From the NCBI GenBank assembly GCA_964458615.1, contig CAYWJR010000018.1:1-23267 (forward strand): a stretch of 23,267 nucleotides of DNA, read 5' to 3'. Shown piece by piece: positions 9,159-15,540 of this stretch. Both the position numbers and the translations under genes were made by a program. The first letter of the stretch is position 1; each line of letters opens with the position of its first letter. This DNA comes from SHNJ01 sp964458615. Lineage in GTDB: Bacteria; Pseudomonadota; Alphaproteobacteria; SHNJ01. The notes below the pieces were generated by a model. The model was not told where the DNA came from, ran no database searches, and saw only the letters and a list, made by a program, of their open reading frames with translations.

Positions 9159-9245
9159 CTAAAACCGTTCCGGTTTGACGAGGACATAAAACAAATAGCC
9201 GAGGATCAATATTAAGATAACAAGGATCAAGTAATGGAAAACCAT
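9159..9245 (-). CDS. kdpF: KdpF, small KdpFABC-stabilising membrane peptide (28 aa)
   Basis: This 28-residue gene is easily missed by gene finders. It starts at the ATG at 9245 (MVFHYLILVIL...) and ends ...VLVKPERF with TAG at 9159-9161. It has a single hydrophobic helix of about 20 residues, and the C-terminal PERF is typical of KdpF peptides. The stop abuts the kdpA ATG with no gap. KdpF stabilises the KdpABC complex and binds at the KdpA/KdpB interface with lipid. It completes the pump and shows that the operon is intact at its 5' end. No good Shine-Dalgarno sequence is visible before the ATG, so translation may be weak or leader-dependent. Confidence 0.88.
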   Translation of the reverse strand: MVFHYLILVILILILGYLFYVLVKPERF

Positions 9246-9271
9246 TTGGGCACCATTGGGTTGTTGTTTGA

Positions 9272-9300
9272 TTTATAATCGACCCAGCGTCAATGCACAA
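9272..9300 (-). promoter_or_regulatory. Possible sigma70-type promoter of the kdp operon
   Basis: On the minus strand a TTGTGC element (9300-9295) is separated by exactly 17 bases from TATAAA (9277-9272), about 27 bases before the kdpF start. The -10 is good and the -35 is weak, which would fit an activated promoter. I cannot identify a KdpE operator. Prediction by eye only. Confidence 0.35.
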
Positions 9301-9348
9301 TGCATGGCGGCATAAATGGATTTGGAATATACAGAACAGCGATGAAAT

Positions 9349-9425
9349 TGGTCGGAACGAGAGGATTTGAACCTCCGACCCCTTGCACCCCATGCAAGTG
9401 CGCTACCAGGCTGCGCTACGCTCCG
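9349..9425 (-). tRNA. tRNA-Pro (GGG anticodon)
   Basis: The 77-base minus-strand sequence folds into a full cloverleaf. The acceptor stem CGGAGCG pairs with CGTTCCG (one G-T pair), and the discriminator A and CCA are encoded. The anticodon stem CTTGC/GCAAG encloses the loop ATGGGGT, giving anticodon GGG and so proline (CCC/CCT codons). The T arm has GGTTCAAATCC. It lies 16 bases after merR, the usual alphaproteobacterial arrangement downstream of ihfA-merR, and is probably processed from that transcript. No obvious terminator follows it. Confidence 0.96.
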
Positions 9426-9441
9426 GAAAATGGATGAATTT

Positions 9442-10110
9442 TTATGCGGTTTTGTTTAACAAATCGCGGGTTTGATGCAATTCGTTTAACAACGGCTTGA
9501 TACCGTCCTGCAAATCTTTGATTTTTGATTCGGCGTTGGCTAATTTAGATTGCAAATCGTTCAATTTCGTTTGGTAATCGCCGATTTTATCATGAAGCGC
9601 TTTTTGGTTGTTTTCTTCGGCGTTTTTGATCGCGGCAGAAACGGCAGCCTGAATCCGGTTTTGTATGTCAATTTCAGAAACGGCAGGAACAGATATGTTG
9701 GCCGCAACAGGCAATGCAGGCTCGACAATTTTCGCGGTAGCGAAATTATTTTCTGGCACGGCCGGAATATGATCCGCCACAACATCCGACAGGCGCATTT
9801 CAGCGCCAAGCGCATCCACCCCGCCCTTGCGTTGCAGAATTTTTTGCACGCCGCGAATGGTAAACCCCTTGTCGTACAATAAATGTTTGATGGTTTTGAT
9901 TAATTCGATGTCTTCAGGACGGTAATAACGACGCCCGCCGCGCATTTTCAACGGCTGTATTTTAGAAAATTTGGTTTCCCAAAAACGCAACACATGGGCT
10001 TCGACTTTTAAAAGTTCGGCAACCTCGGCGATAGTCCGAAAGGCGGATTTTGATTTTTGCGGAACGGCGGAATTGGCCGCCGGATCCGATATGGTGTTGG
10101 CAACCGCCAT
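9442..10110 (-). CDS. MerR-family transcriptional regulator with C-terminal coiled coil
   Basis: The protein has 222 residues from the ATG at 10110. The MerR winged helix (about 24-95) is clear: FRTIAEVAELLKVEAHVLRFWE, then MRGGRRYYRPEDIELI and KGFTIRGVQKIL. No metal-binding cysteines are present, so it is not a metal sensor. After a Pro/Ala-rich linker, residues about 148-222 form a long charged coiled coil with heptads, probably for dimerisation. The TTG at 10116 would add two residues; AGGA is better placed for the ATG. It lies 11 bases after ihfA. This MerR paralogue is conserved next to ihfA in many alphaproteobacteria; its target genes are unknown to me. Confidence 0.88.
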   Translation of the reverse strand: MAVANTISDPAANSAVPQKSKSAFRTIAEVAELLKVEAHVLRFWETKFSKIQPLKMRGGRRYYRPEDIELIKTIKHLLYDKGFTIRGVQKILQRKGGVDALGAEMRLSDVVADHIPAVPENNFATAKIVEPALPVAANISVPAVSEIDIQNRIQAAVSAAIKNAEENNQKALHDKIGDYQTKLNDLQSKLANAESKIKDLQDGIKPLLNELHQTRDLLNKTA

Positions 10111-10121
10111 TCCCAATGATC

Positions 10122-10430
10122 CTAAGCTGCGTCTTTTTTAGCGCCGCTAACCCGTTGTTTCAATGTCTGCGAAGGTCTGAACACCAAAACGGTGCGCGGC
10201 GTAATTGGAACTTCTTGGCCGGTTTTTGGATTGCGCCCAACACGTTCGCCTTTTTTGCGCAGAATAAAACTGCCAAACGAAGAAATTTTTACGTTATGCC
10301 CTTCGACCAGTGCATCGGAAATAACATCCAACACGACATCGACCAAATTCGATGATTCGTTGCGCGAAAGACCAATTTCTTGATATACGAGTTCCGCAAG
10401 ATCGGCGCGAGTGAGAGTAGTTTCAGACAT
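10122..10430 (-). CDS. ihfA: Integration host factor subunit alpha
   Basis: The protein has 102 residues in the HU/IHF DNA-bending family. The N-terminal helices start TLTRADLAELVYQEIGLSR. The motif VKISSFGSFILRKKGERVGRNPKTG is present (positions about 48-72) and is followed by the beta-arm proline region QEVPITPR. The GRNPKTG form and the neighbourhood fabH-ihfA-merR identify the alpha subunit rather than HU. It acts with IHF-beta to bend nucleoid DNA. A GGAG lies about ten bases before the ATG. A strong promoter candidate precedes it (10454-10482), so ihfA-merR-tRNA-Pro probably form their own transcription unit after fabH. Confidence 0.95.
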   Translation of the reverse strand: MSETTLTRADLAELVYQEIGLSRNESSNLVDVVLDVISDALVEGHNVKISSFGSFILRKKGERVGRNPKTGQEVPITPRTVLVFRPSQTLKQRVSGAKKDAA

Positions 10431-10453
10431 CCTTATTCTCCCTATATTTTTGC

Positions 10454-10482
10454 AGAATATTGGAATTATACTTTTTTGTCAA
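10454..10482 (-). promoter_or_regulatory. Probable sigma70-type promoter of ihfA-merR-tRNA-Pro
   Basis: On the minus strand a perfect TTGACA (10482-10477) is followed after 17 bases by TATTCT (10459-10454), 24 bases before the ihfA start codon. A TATAAT also lies inside the spacer but has no good -35 at the right distance. This is the best promoter match I saw in the window. Confidence 0.55.
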
Positions 10483-10517
10483 TTACTTGAACGCCAGAGT
10501 TTAGGATAAAACTGAGC

Positions 10518-11486
10518 CTATATGCGTATCAACCCGGCACCCCAGGTGAATCCGCCACCCAAGGCCTGCAATAACAGCAAATCGCCCGTTTTAATGCGTT
10601 TATCCATAAATCCCTGATGCATTGCCATGGGTATCGACGCCGCCGATGTATTGCCGTGGCCAGCGATAGTAATGATAAACTTATCCACAGAAATGCCTGT
10701 TTTTTCGGCTGTTGCTTCTATGATACGGCGATTGGCTTGGTGTGGCACAACCCAGGATATATCGTCCGCGCGGATATTATGCTTTTTTAAAATATCCTGG
10801 CTAACGCCGGTCAATATACCAACCGCGTTTTTAAAAACTTCTTTGCCCTGCATTTTTGTTTTACCGACTTTTTCGGAACTGGATGCGCCGCCGTCGACAT
10901 ACAACAAATCGCCGTACTTGCCGTCTGAAAATATATCGATGCCGATTATACCCGCATCTTTTGATCCAACCGATTCGGTTGCTGTGATAATCACTGCGCC
11001 CGCGCCGTCACCAAACAATATCGCCGTACCACGATCGGTCCAATCGACGATTCGGGAAAAAGTTTCAGCGCCTATAACCATTGCGGTTTTCACCTGGCCG
11101 GCGCGGATAAAATTGTCGGCGACGTTAAGGGCATATAAAAATCCAGAACATACGGCCTGAACATCGAATGCGGGTACGGCGCGCATGCCCAATTTATGCT
11201 GTACAATCGTTGCGGTTGCAGGAAAAGTTTTATCCGGCGTAGTTGTCGCGACAATAATCAAATCGCAATCCGATGGCTGCAACCCCGCCCGTTCCAATGC
11301 TTGTTTTCCGGCGGCGGCGGCCAGATCCGATGTCAATTCCCCGTCGGCGGCGATATGGCGTTTTTCAATGCCGGTGCGTTCCACGATCCAATTGTGATCG
11401 GTATCCACCATTTTTTGAATATCGTGATTGTCCAAAACCCGGCTGGGCAAATAGCCGCCGGTCGAAACGATCTTCGAGCGGAGCAT
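10518..11486 (-). CDS. fabH: Beta-ketoacyl-ACP synthase III
   Basis: The protein has 322 residues, a standard FabH length, with the thiolase fold. The catalytic triad is visible: C113 in AVCSGFLYAL, H249 in VPHQANRRI and N279 in GHGNTSAASIP. FabH condenses acetyl-CoA with malonyl-ACP to start type II fatty-acid synthesis in the cytoplasm. Its ATG overlaps the plsX stop by one base (TAATG), so the two are translationally coupled, as in most bacteria. An 87-base gap with its own promoter candidate separates it from ihfA. Confidence 0.97.
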   Translation of the reverse strand: MLRSKIVSTGGYLPSRVLDNHDIQKMVDTDHNWIVERTGIEKRHIAADGELTSDLAAAAGKQALERAGLQPSDCDLIIVATTTPDKTFPATATIVQHKLGMRAVPAFDVQAVCSGFLYALNVADNFIRAGQVKTAMVIGAETFSRIVDWTDRGTAILFGDGAGAVIITATESVGSKDAGIIGIDIFSDGKYGDLLYVDGGASSSEKVGKTKMQGKEVFKNAVGILTGVSQDILKKHNIRADDISWVVPHQANRRIIEATAEKTGISVDKFIITIAGHGNTSAASIPMAMHQGFMDKRIKTGDLLLLQALGGGFTWGAGLIRI

Positions 11487-12559
11487 TACACCGCTCCGGC
11501 AGCGGAGATAGATTTTTGATTGCCGTTGTCGGGATTGATCAAATGGTGCGTCATCGCCTCGAACTCGTGGCGCACAGTGTCCATAAATCCTTGGGCAACC
11601 ATATCCACCGCAACGCTGATAGCGTTTGCAAAACCCAACGCATCGGCGCCGCCATGGCTTTTTACGACGATGCCGTCCAGCCCCAATAAAACCGCGCCGT
11701 TATATTTGCGCGGATCCAATTTTTCGCGCAATTGATTGAATGCGCGTTTTGCCATCATATACCCCAAACGCGAAAACAACGATGTTTTCAACGCGCGGCG
11801 TAAATATGTGGCATACATTTTCGCCGTGCCTTCGACCGCTTTTAATGCGACGTTGCCGGTGAATCCGTCGGTTATAACCACATCGACCGTACCAAGGGTT
11901 ATATCGCTGCCTTCAACGAAACCGTAAAAATCGATCGGCAATCCGGTATCGCGCAATTGCGCGGCCGCTTCGCGGACTTCTTCGTGGCCCTTTTGTTCTT
12001 CGGACCCGACATTTAAAATACCGACCGATGGGCGAACAACGCCAAATACGGTGCGCGCGAATACTTCGCCCAAAACGGCGAACTGAACCAAATTGTCGGC
12101 ATCGGATTCCACATTGGCGCCCAAATCCAGCATCACGGTTTCACCGCGTTCCGTCGGCAAATATCCGGCGATAGCGGGGCGATCGACGCCCTTCATGGTT
12201 CCTAAAATTATTTTCGACAAAGCCATCAATGCGCCGGTATTGCCCGCAGACACAACCGCATTCGCCTTTTTTTCATGCAATGCTTCGATTGCCAAACGCA
12301 TGCTGGACCGTTTGGATTGGCGCAACGCCAAAGAAGGCCGCATATCGCCAGGAATAAATTCTTCGGTGTGAACGATTTCGGATACTTCGCGCAATTTCGG
12401 CATTTTGGCCAAAATTGCCCCGATTTGATCCTTGTGGCCGTAAAAAATGAAATGCGCATCCGGGTAACGTTCCCGTGCGATATTGGCACCTTTTAATACA
12501 ATGCCTGGGGCATTATCACCCCCCATGGCGTCGAGGGCGAGAATAATTTGGCGGGACAA
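11486..12559 (-). CDS. plsX: Phosphate acyltransferase PlsX
   Basis: The protein has 357 residues. The N-terminus SRQIILALDAMGGDNAP is the PlsX signature, and FIPGDMRPSLALRQSKRSS, VSAGNTGALMALS and VITDGFTGNVALK are family hallmarks. PlsX converts acyl-ACP and phosphate to acyl-phosphate, the donor for PlsY in phospholipid synthesis. The start is a TTG at 12559: no ATG or GTG is available before the conserved LDAMGGD, an in-frame TAG lies upstream, and GGAG is 8 bases before the TTG. The weak start codon may lower its expression relative to rpmF. It lies 30 bases after rpmF and overlaps fabH. Confidence 0.96.
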   Translation of the reverse strand: MSRQIILALDAMGGDNAPGIVLKGANIARERYPDAHFIFYGHKDQIGAILAKMPKLREVSEIVHTEEFIPGDMRPSLALRQSKRSSMRLAIEALHEKKANAVVSAGNTGALMALSKIILGTMKGVDRPAIAGYLPTERGETVMLDLGANVESDADNLVQFAVLGEVFARTVFGVVRPSVGILNVGSEEQKGHEEVREAAAQLRDTGLPIDFYGFVEGSDITLGTVDVVITDGFTGNVALKAVEGTAKMYATYLRRALKTSLFSRLGYMMAKRAFNQLREKLDPRKYNGAVLLGLDGIVVKSHGGADALGFANAISVAVDMVAQGFMDTVRHEFEAMTHHLINPDNGNQKSISAAGAV

Positions 12560-12589
12560 ACCGAATACTCCGGTTAAGCGATAAAGATA

Positions 12590-12775
12590 CTAGGCAGTGG
12601 CCGGTTTAGAGAATACCTGGCGGCTATCGTAAAATCCACAGGAACCACAGACATGGTGCGGACGTTTGTTTTCGCCGCAATTCGGGCATTCCATCGATCC
12701 ATTGGCTGGCAATGCATGATGAGAACGGCGCATTCCACGGCGCGATGGCGAAGTTTTTCTTTTTGGTACTGGCAT
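12590..12775 (-). CDS. rpmF: 50S ribosomal protein L32
   Basis: The protein has 61 residues: MPVPKRKTSPSRRGMRRSHH, then a four-cysteine zinc ribbon with C30, C33, C43 and C46. This is the zinc-binding (C+) form. I chose the ATG at 12775 because it gives the conserved MPVPKRK start and has GAGG six bases upstream; an earlier in-frame ATG at 12793 has no support. L32 is part of the large ribosomal subunit. The order DUF177-rpmF-plsX-fabH is conserved across proteobacteria. Confidence 0.97.
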   Translation of the reverse strand: MPVPKRKTSPSRRGMRRSHHALPANGSMECPNCGENKRPHHVCGSCGFYDSRQVFSKPATA

Positions 12776-12800
12776 AACACCCTCTATTAGCAACTTAAAA

Positions 12801-12818
12801 TGGCCGCACAGGCGGCCA
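12801..12818 (-). terminator. GC-rich hairpin before rpmF (weak terminator or leader structure)
   Basis: A perfect 7-bp stem TGGCCGC/GCGGCCA encloses a 4-base loop and on the minus strand is followed by TTTTAA. It lies 26-43 bases upstream of the rpmF ATG. It could end part of the DUF177 transcript or structure the rpmF leader. The short T-run makes a full terminator doubtful. Confidence 0.4.
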
Positions 12819-12844
12819 AAATTCTTTAATTGACGAAGTCAGAC

Positions 12845-12873
12845 TATGTAGCGGATTCCTAAAGCAGACGCAA
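12845..12873 (-). promoter_or_regulatory. Weak promoter candidate upstream of rpmF
   Basis: TTGCGT (12873-12868), a 17-base spacer and TACATA (12850-12845) on the minus strand lie in the 150-base gap between DUF177 and rpmF. Both boxes match only three of six consensus positions. If real, the transcript leader would contain the hairpin at 12801-12818. The rest of the gap (12776-12925) shows nothing else. Confidence 0.22.
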
Positions 12874-12925
12874 GAAAAATGTAAAATCGCACACACAAAA
12901 TGCGCCGCCGCCACAATTTTATAAT

Positions 12926-13450
12926 TTACTTGTTTTTCAATAACTTAAGAACATCAAAAGGATTATTGTCACCATATTGACGGTTAACGGCGTCCAAATC
13001 CGATTCCGCGCCCGGTTTGCGCGGATATGGATCCAAACTGAGAATGAATTCCTGCACCACCAATTCGCCTATATCGATTCTATCGTCGATAATCGGCTCG
13101 AACCCTTCGGCGGCGTCATCCAACCCTTCGTTCAGCTTGGCGTTGATTTCATCGGCCTTTGCCGATTCCATGCAAGAACAAGTAAATTCGAATATATGTT
13201 CGGAATCGAATTGATCCAAACTGACAATGCACAGCTGGGTAATTTTCGCAACGCAGTGGCCGGTGATTTGAATAATATCCGATTGCGGCAAAAATTGAAT
13301 TTGCAAATCCGCGCGCAATTCATGCAAAGCGGGCAAATTGGCGCGCAACGCGATCAAACGGCATTCTTCGGCCGATGGCGCCAACATTACGGTTTTGCCG
13401 CGATCCGGTATTTCGTGAATGCCAATCGTTTTAGAAAATTCTAACGTCAT
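12926..13450 (-). CDS. DUF177 (YceD-family) protein
   Basis: The protein has 174 residues. The DUF177/YceD signature is the C-terminal LDPYPRKPGAE and NPFDVLKLL region. Acidic central residues precede ELVVQEFILSLDPYPR. In most bacteria the gene stands directly before rpmF, as here, and the family has been linked to 23S rRNA accumulation and ribosome assembly. The alphaproteobacterial form lacks the CxxC seen in some relatives at this position. It lies one base after the chaperone gene (TAAAATG), so both are co-translated. The ATG at 13450 is the only good start. Confidence 0.88.
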   Translation of the reverse strand: MTLEFSKTIGIHEIPDRGKTVMLAPSAEECRLIALRANLPALHELRADLQIQFLPQSDIIQITGHCVAKITQLCIVSLDQFDSEHIFEFTCSCMESAKADEINAKLNEGLDDAAEGFEPIIDDRIDIGELVVQEFILSLDPYPRKPGAESDLDAVNRQYGDNNPFDVLKLLKNK

Positions 13451-13451
13451 T

Positions 13452-13973
13452 TTAAAATCCCGCTTTCCCCTGATAAAAATCGTCCCATTGAAATTTATTC
13501 AGTTCCGCGATTTTCATTTGCATATAATCGCCAATTGCGCCCGCGCCGGGATTATTATCGCCTCTGTATATATTTTTGCAAATTGCATCGATTAAATCCG
13601 CGCCGCCGTTTTCAATGCCTTGCGCATACGCATGGCAACGGCCATTGAACGCCTGCATCATCGCGCGGATACGGCGCGGCACGCCCAAATCCCCGACGCC
13701 CATTTCGCGCAAATTGCGATCCATGTCGGCGAACAGAACATCGAACAAACCTTGTTGCAACGACACGCTGGCCGGCGTGTTGAACCGTTGCATCGAATGA
13801 ATCAACAGAAACAAATGCATCACGATCAAATCGAACCGCCCATCCACCGTATCCGGAACGCCGTGTTTGACGTAAAAATCCTGACGGCGCGCCGCTTCGA
13901 CTGCGTGGCCGCACAAAGCGAACGCGGCATCGCGCAATTGGCGTTGATGTTTGGTAATGGCGAATTTAAACAT
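13452..13973 (-). CDS. Ubiquinol-cytochrome c chaperone (CBP3/UQCC1 family)
   Basis: The protein has 173 residues. The diagnostic block is FADMDRNLREMGVGDLGVP (about 90-108) followed by RRIRAMMQAFNGR, typical of the CBP3-type chaperone that helps assemble cytochrome b of the bc1 complex. The N-terminal helix region VKHGVPDTVDGRFDLIVMHL also fits. No signal peptide is visible; it should act at the cytoplasmic face. An AGGG precedes the ATG at 13973. It is divergent from bamE across a 91-base AT-rich gap that must hold both promoters. Its presence implies that the organism makes a bc1 complex, whose genes are not in the window. Confidence 0.9.
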   Translation of the reverse strand: MFKFAITKHQRQLRDAAFALCGHAVEAARRQDFYVKHGVPDTVDGRFDLIVMHLFLLIHSMQRFNTPASVSLQQGLFDVLFADMDRNLREMGVGDLGVPRRIRAMMQAFNGRCHAYAQGIENGGADLIDAICKNIYRGDNNPGAGAIGDYMQMKIAELNKFQWDDFYQGKAGF

Positions 13974-14064
13974 GAAAAAACCCTATTTCTATCTAGTTTT
14001 ATAGAGGTAAAATAATATCTTTGCATTAAAATCTAAAGTGGTTTATTCATTTAAAAATTAACCT

Positions 14065-14511
14065 ATGCAACATATATTCCGTAAAAATCTGCTGATAGCA
14101 GTCATTTTGTGCCTAACCGCCTGTTCCACCACCATCGAGGAACGCGGGGTAAAACTTGACGCCGATAAAATCCGCGCAATCGAAATCGGGAAATCATCCA
14201 TCACCGATGTCGCCGGCATGCTGGGCAGCCCCGCCGCCACCAGCAATTTCGGCGATCTGACTTGGTATTACATCAGTCAGGAAATGGAATCTTGGGCATT
14301 TATGAAACCCAAACTTAACCGCCAGAATGTCGTTATTATCCGTTTCGATAAATCCGGCATCGCGCAGGCGGTCGAAACCAAAGAATTAAAAGACGCACAA
14401 GACGTAGCGGCAGTGTCCAAAACCACCCCGTCGGCCGAAAGCCAGTTGACCATATTGCAACAATTGCTTGGTAACGTCGGCCGGTTCAACGGCGGCGAAG
14501 GCACGAAATAA
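14065..14511 (+). CDS. bamE: Outer-membrane assembly lipoprotein BamE (SmpA/OmlA)
   Basis: The protein has 148 residues. The lipoprotein signal peptide ends in the lipobox LTAC with C20 as the lipidated residue. The SmpA/OmlA domain follows, with the pattern RAIEIGKSSITDVAGMLGSP (about 38-57) and FGDLTWYYISQEMESWAF (about 62-79). BamE is a periplasm-facing subunit of the BAM complex that inserts beta-barrel proteins into the outer membrane. No strong Shine-Dalgarno sequence is visible before the ATG at 14065. It converges with the next minus-strand gene, with 20 bases between the stops. The C-terminal 45 residues are a low-complexity tail beyond the domain. Confidence 0.92.
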   Translation: MQHIFRKNLLIAVILCLTACSTTIEERGVKLDADKIRAIEIGKSSITDVAGMLGSPAATSNFGDLTWYYISQEMESWAFMKPKLNRQNVVIIRFDKSGIAQAVETKELKDAQDVAAVSKTTPSAESQLTILQQLLGNVGRFNGGEGTK

Positions 14512-14531
14512 AAAAAACAAAATAATTCACC

Positions 14532-15437
14532 TTACCGGACGGCGGTTTTCAAATTTAAATCAGCATATAACTGCGCCACCTTTTGGTACGCCCTGTCGAT
14601 CCGGACTTTGGTTATCTGCGCCAAAAATTCAAACACAAATGCGGTATTGCTTGCGGGGCGCATGCATGGAATATCCGCTATGAACCATCCGGATTTTTCC
14701 AAATCCCGATCGACGCCTTTTACAACATCCAGTTTATGATTTTCGTAATAACGGTTTATTACAAAATCCATCGCATCTTTATCGGGCGTTGCATTTGCAA
14801 CCGCATCGATAATCGGATTTATTTGACCGGCGTTCATTTCGCATTTTGAATCCAGAACACCGCAATCGCATGAAAAATCCGATTGCAATTTACCAAGCGC
14901 GACCCGGCAATGATTTATAAAAAAATCACGGGAATGCTGCGTTTCCGCGCCATAGGCCTGAATAAATCCCATGCGCGCCGTTGCGATCAAGGTTGATTTA
15001 TACGCGGCCATCATTCGCGATTCGATTTCTGCCGCATCGGCGGTACAATTCGGATCGAGTGATTCCAATCCAATCCCCACCCTGGACGTCACATAACGCA
15101 ATTGTTGGATATTGGCCATCAAATCGGAATCATTGTAACCTTCGCTGGTTTTGCCGCGGCTTTCAATGCGCCTGAAAAGATCCCTGCAATGCTCGATAGA
15201 AATTTGACGCACCAGCGCGTCAAATTGATCTTTTGGAATGGAATTTTTTACAGCGCCGCCTGCGGTCAAATCGTCATAATCGATGTTCGCACCGTCCATC
15301 GCGCGCCACAAAACCAACAATTCATCCATGGTTCGATTACCCATGAATGTGCCCAAGCGCGATCTCGCCGTAGCCTTGCGCAGATCGGCCATGCCGTTTC
15401 CCGGCAAATAATTTGGCGGTTCAGCTTTTTTAATCAA
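14532..15437 (-). CDS. Unrecognised 301-residue cysteine-containing protein
   Basis: I do not recognise this protein. Read from the TTG at 15437, which has AAGGA at a suitable distance, it has 301 residues. An internal ATG (residue 16, position 15392) is an alternative start. It has no signal peptide and no membrane segment and appears mostly alpha-helical. It has seven cysteines (84, 131, 177, 190, 192, 199, 258), with a cluster C177...C190-x-C192...C199 next to H176 and H168, which might bind a metal or form disulfides. Two H-C pairs (83-84 and 176-177) in similar helical context hint at an internal duplication, which I cannot confirm. It begins just after the hppA terminator and so is transcribed separately, and it converges with bamE. 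Base composition matches the neighbours. Confidence 0.75.
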   Translation of the reverse strand: MIKKAEPPNYLPGNGMADLRKATARSRLGTFMGNRTMDELLVLWRAMDGANIDYDDLTAGGAVKNSIPKDQFDALVRQISIEHCRDLFRRIESRGKTSEGYNDSDLMANIQQLRYVTSRVGIGLESLDPNCTADAAEIESRMMAAYKSTLIATARMGFIQAYGAETQHSRDFFINHCRVALGKLQSDFSCDCGVLDSKCEMNAGQINPIIDAVANATPDKDAMDFVINRYYENHKLDVVKGVDRDLEKSGWFIADIPCMRPASNTAFVFEFLAQITKVRIDRAYQKVAQLYADLNLKTAVR

Positions 15438-15490
15438 AATATAATCCTTGGGTTAGCGCAAATCATAATTCATATCTTTTGGGTAAACAA

Positions 15491-15520
15491 TAAAAAAGGC
15501 GGCCATAAAGGCCGCCTTTG
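15491..15520 (-). terminator. Rho-independent terminator of hppA
   Basis: A perfect 10-bp stem AAAGGCGGCC (15495-15504) / GGCCGCCTTT (15510-15519) with a 5-base loop ends in a T-run on the minus strand (the bases complementary to 15492-15497). It lies 21 bases after the hppA stop. The plus-strand reading has no comparable T-run, so it serves hppA. Confidence 0.9.
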
Positions 15521-15540
15521 ATATTAGTGGCAAGTACCGA

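Noticed and set aside
9034..9393. A 119-residue minus-strand frame covering the tRNA and kdpF region
   Set aside because: It runs through the tRNA-Pro gene and kdpF in another frame; the tRNA and KdpF explain the sequence better.
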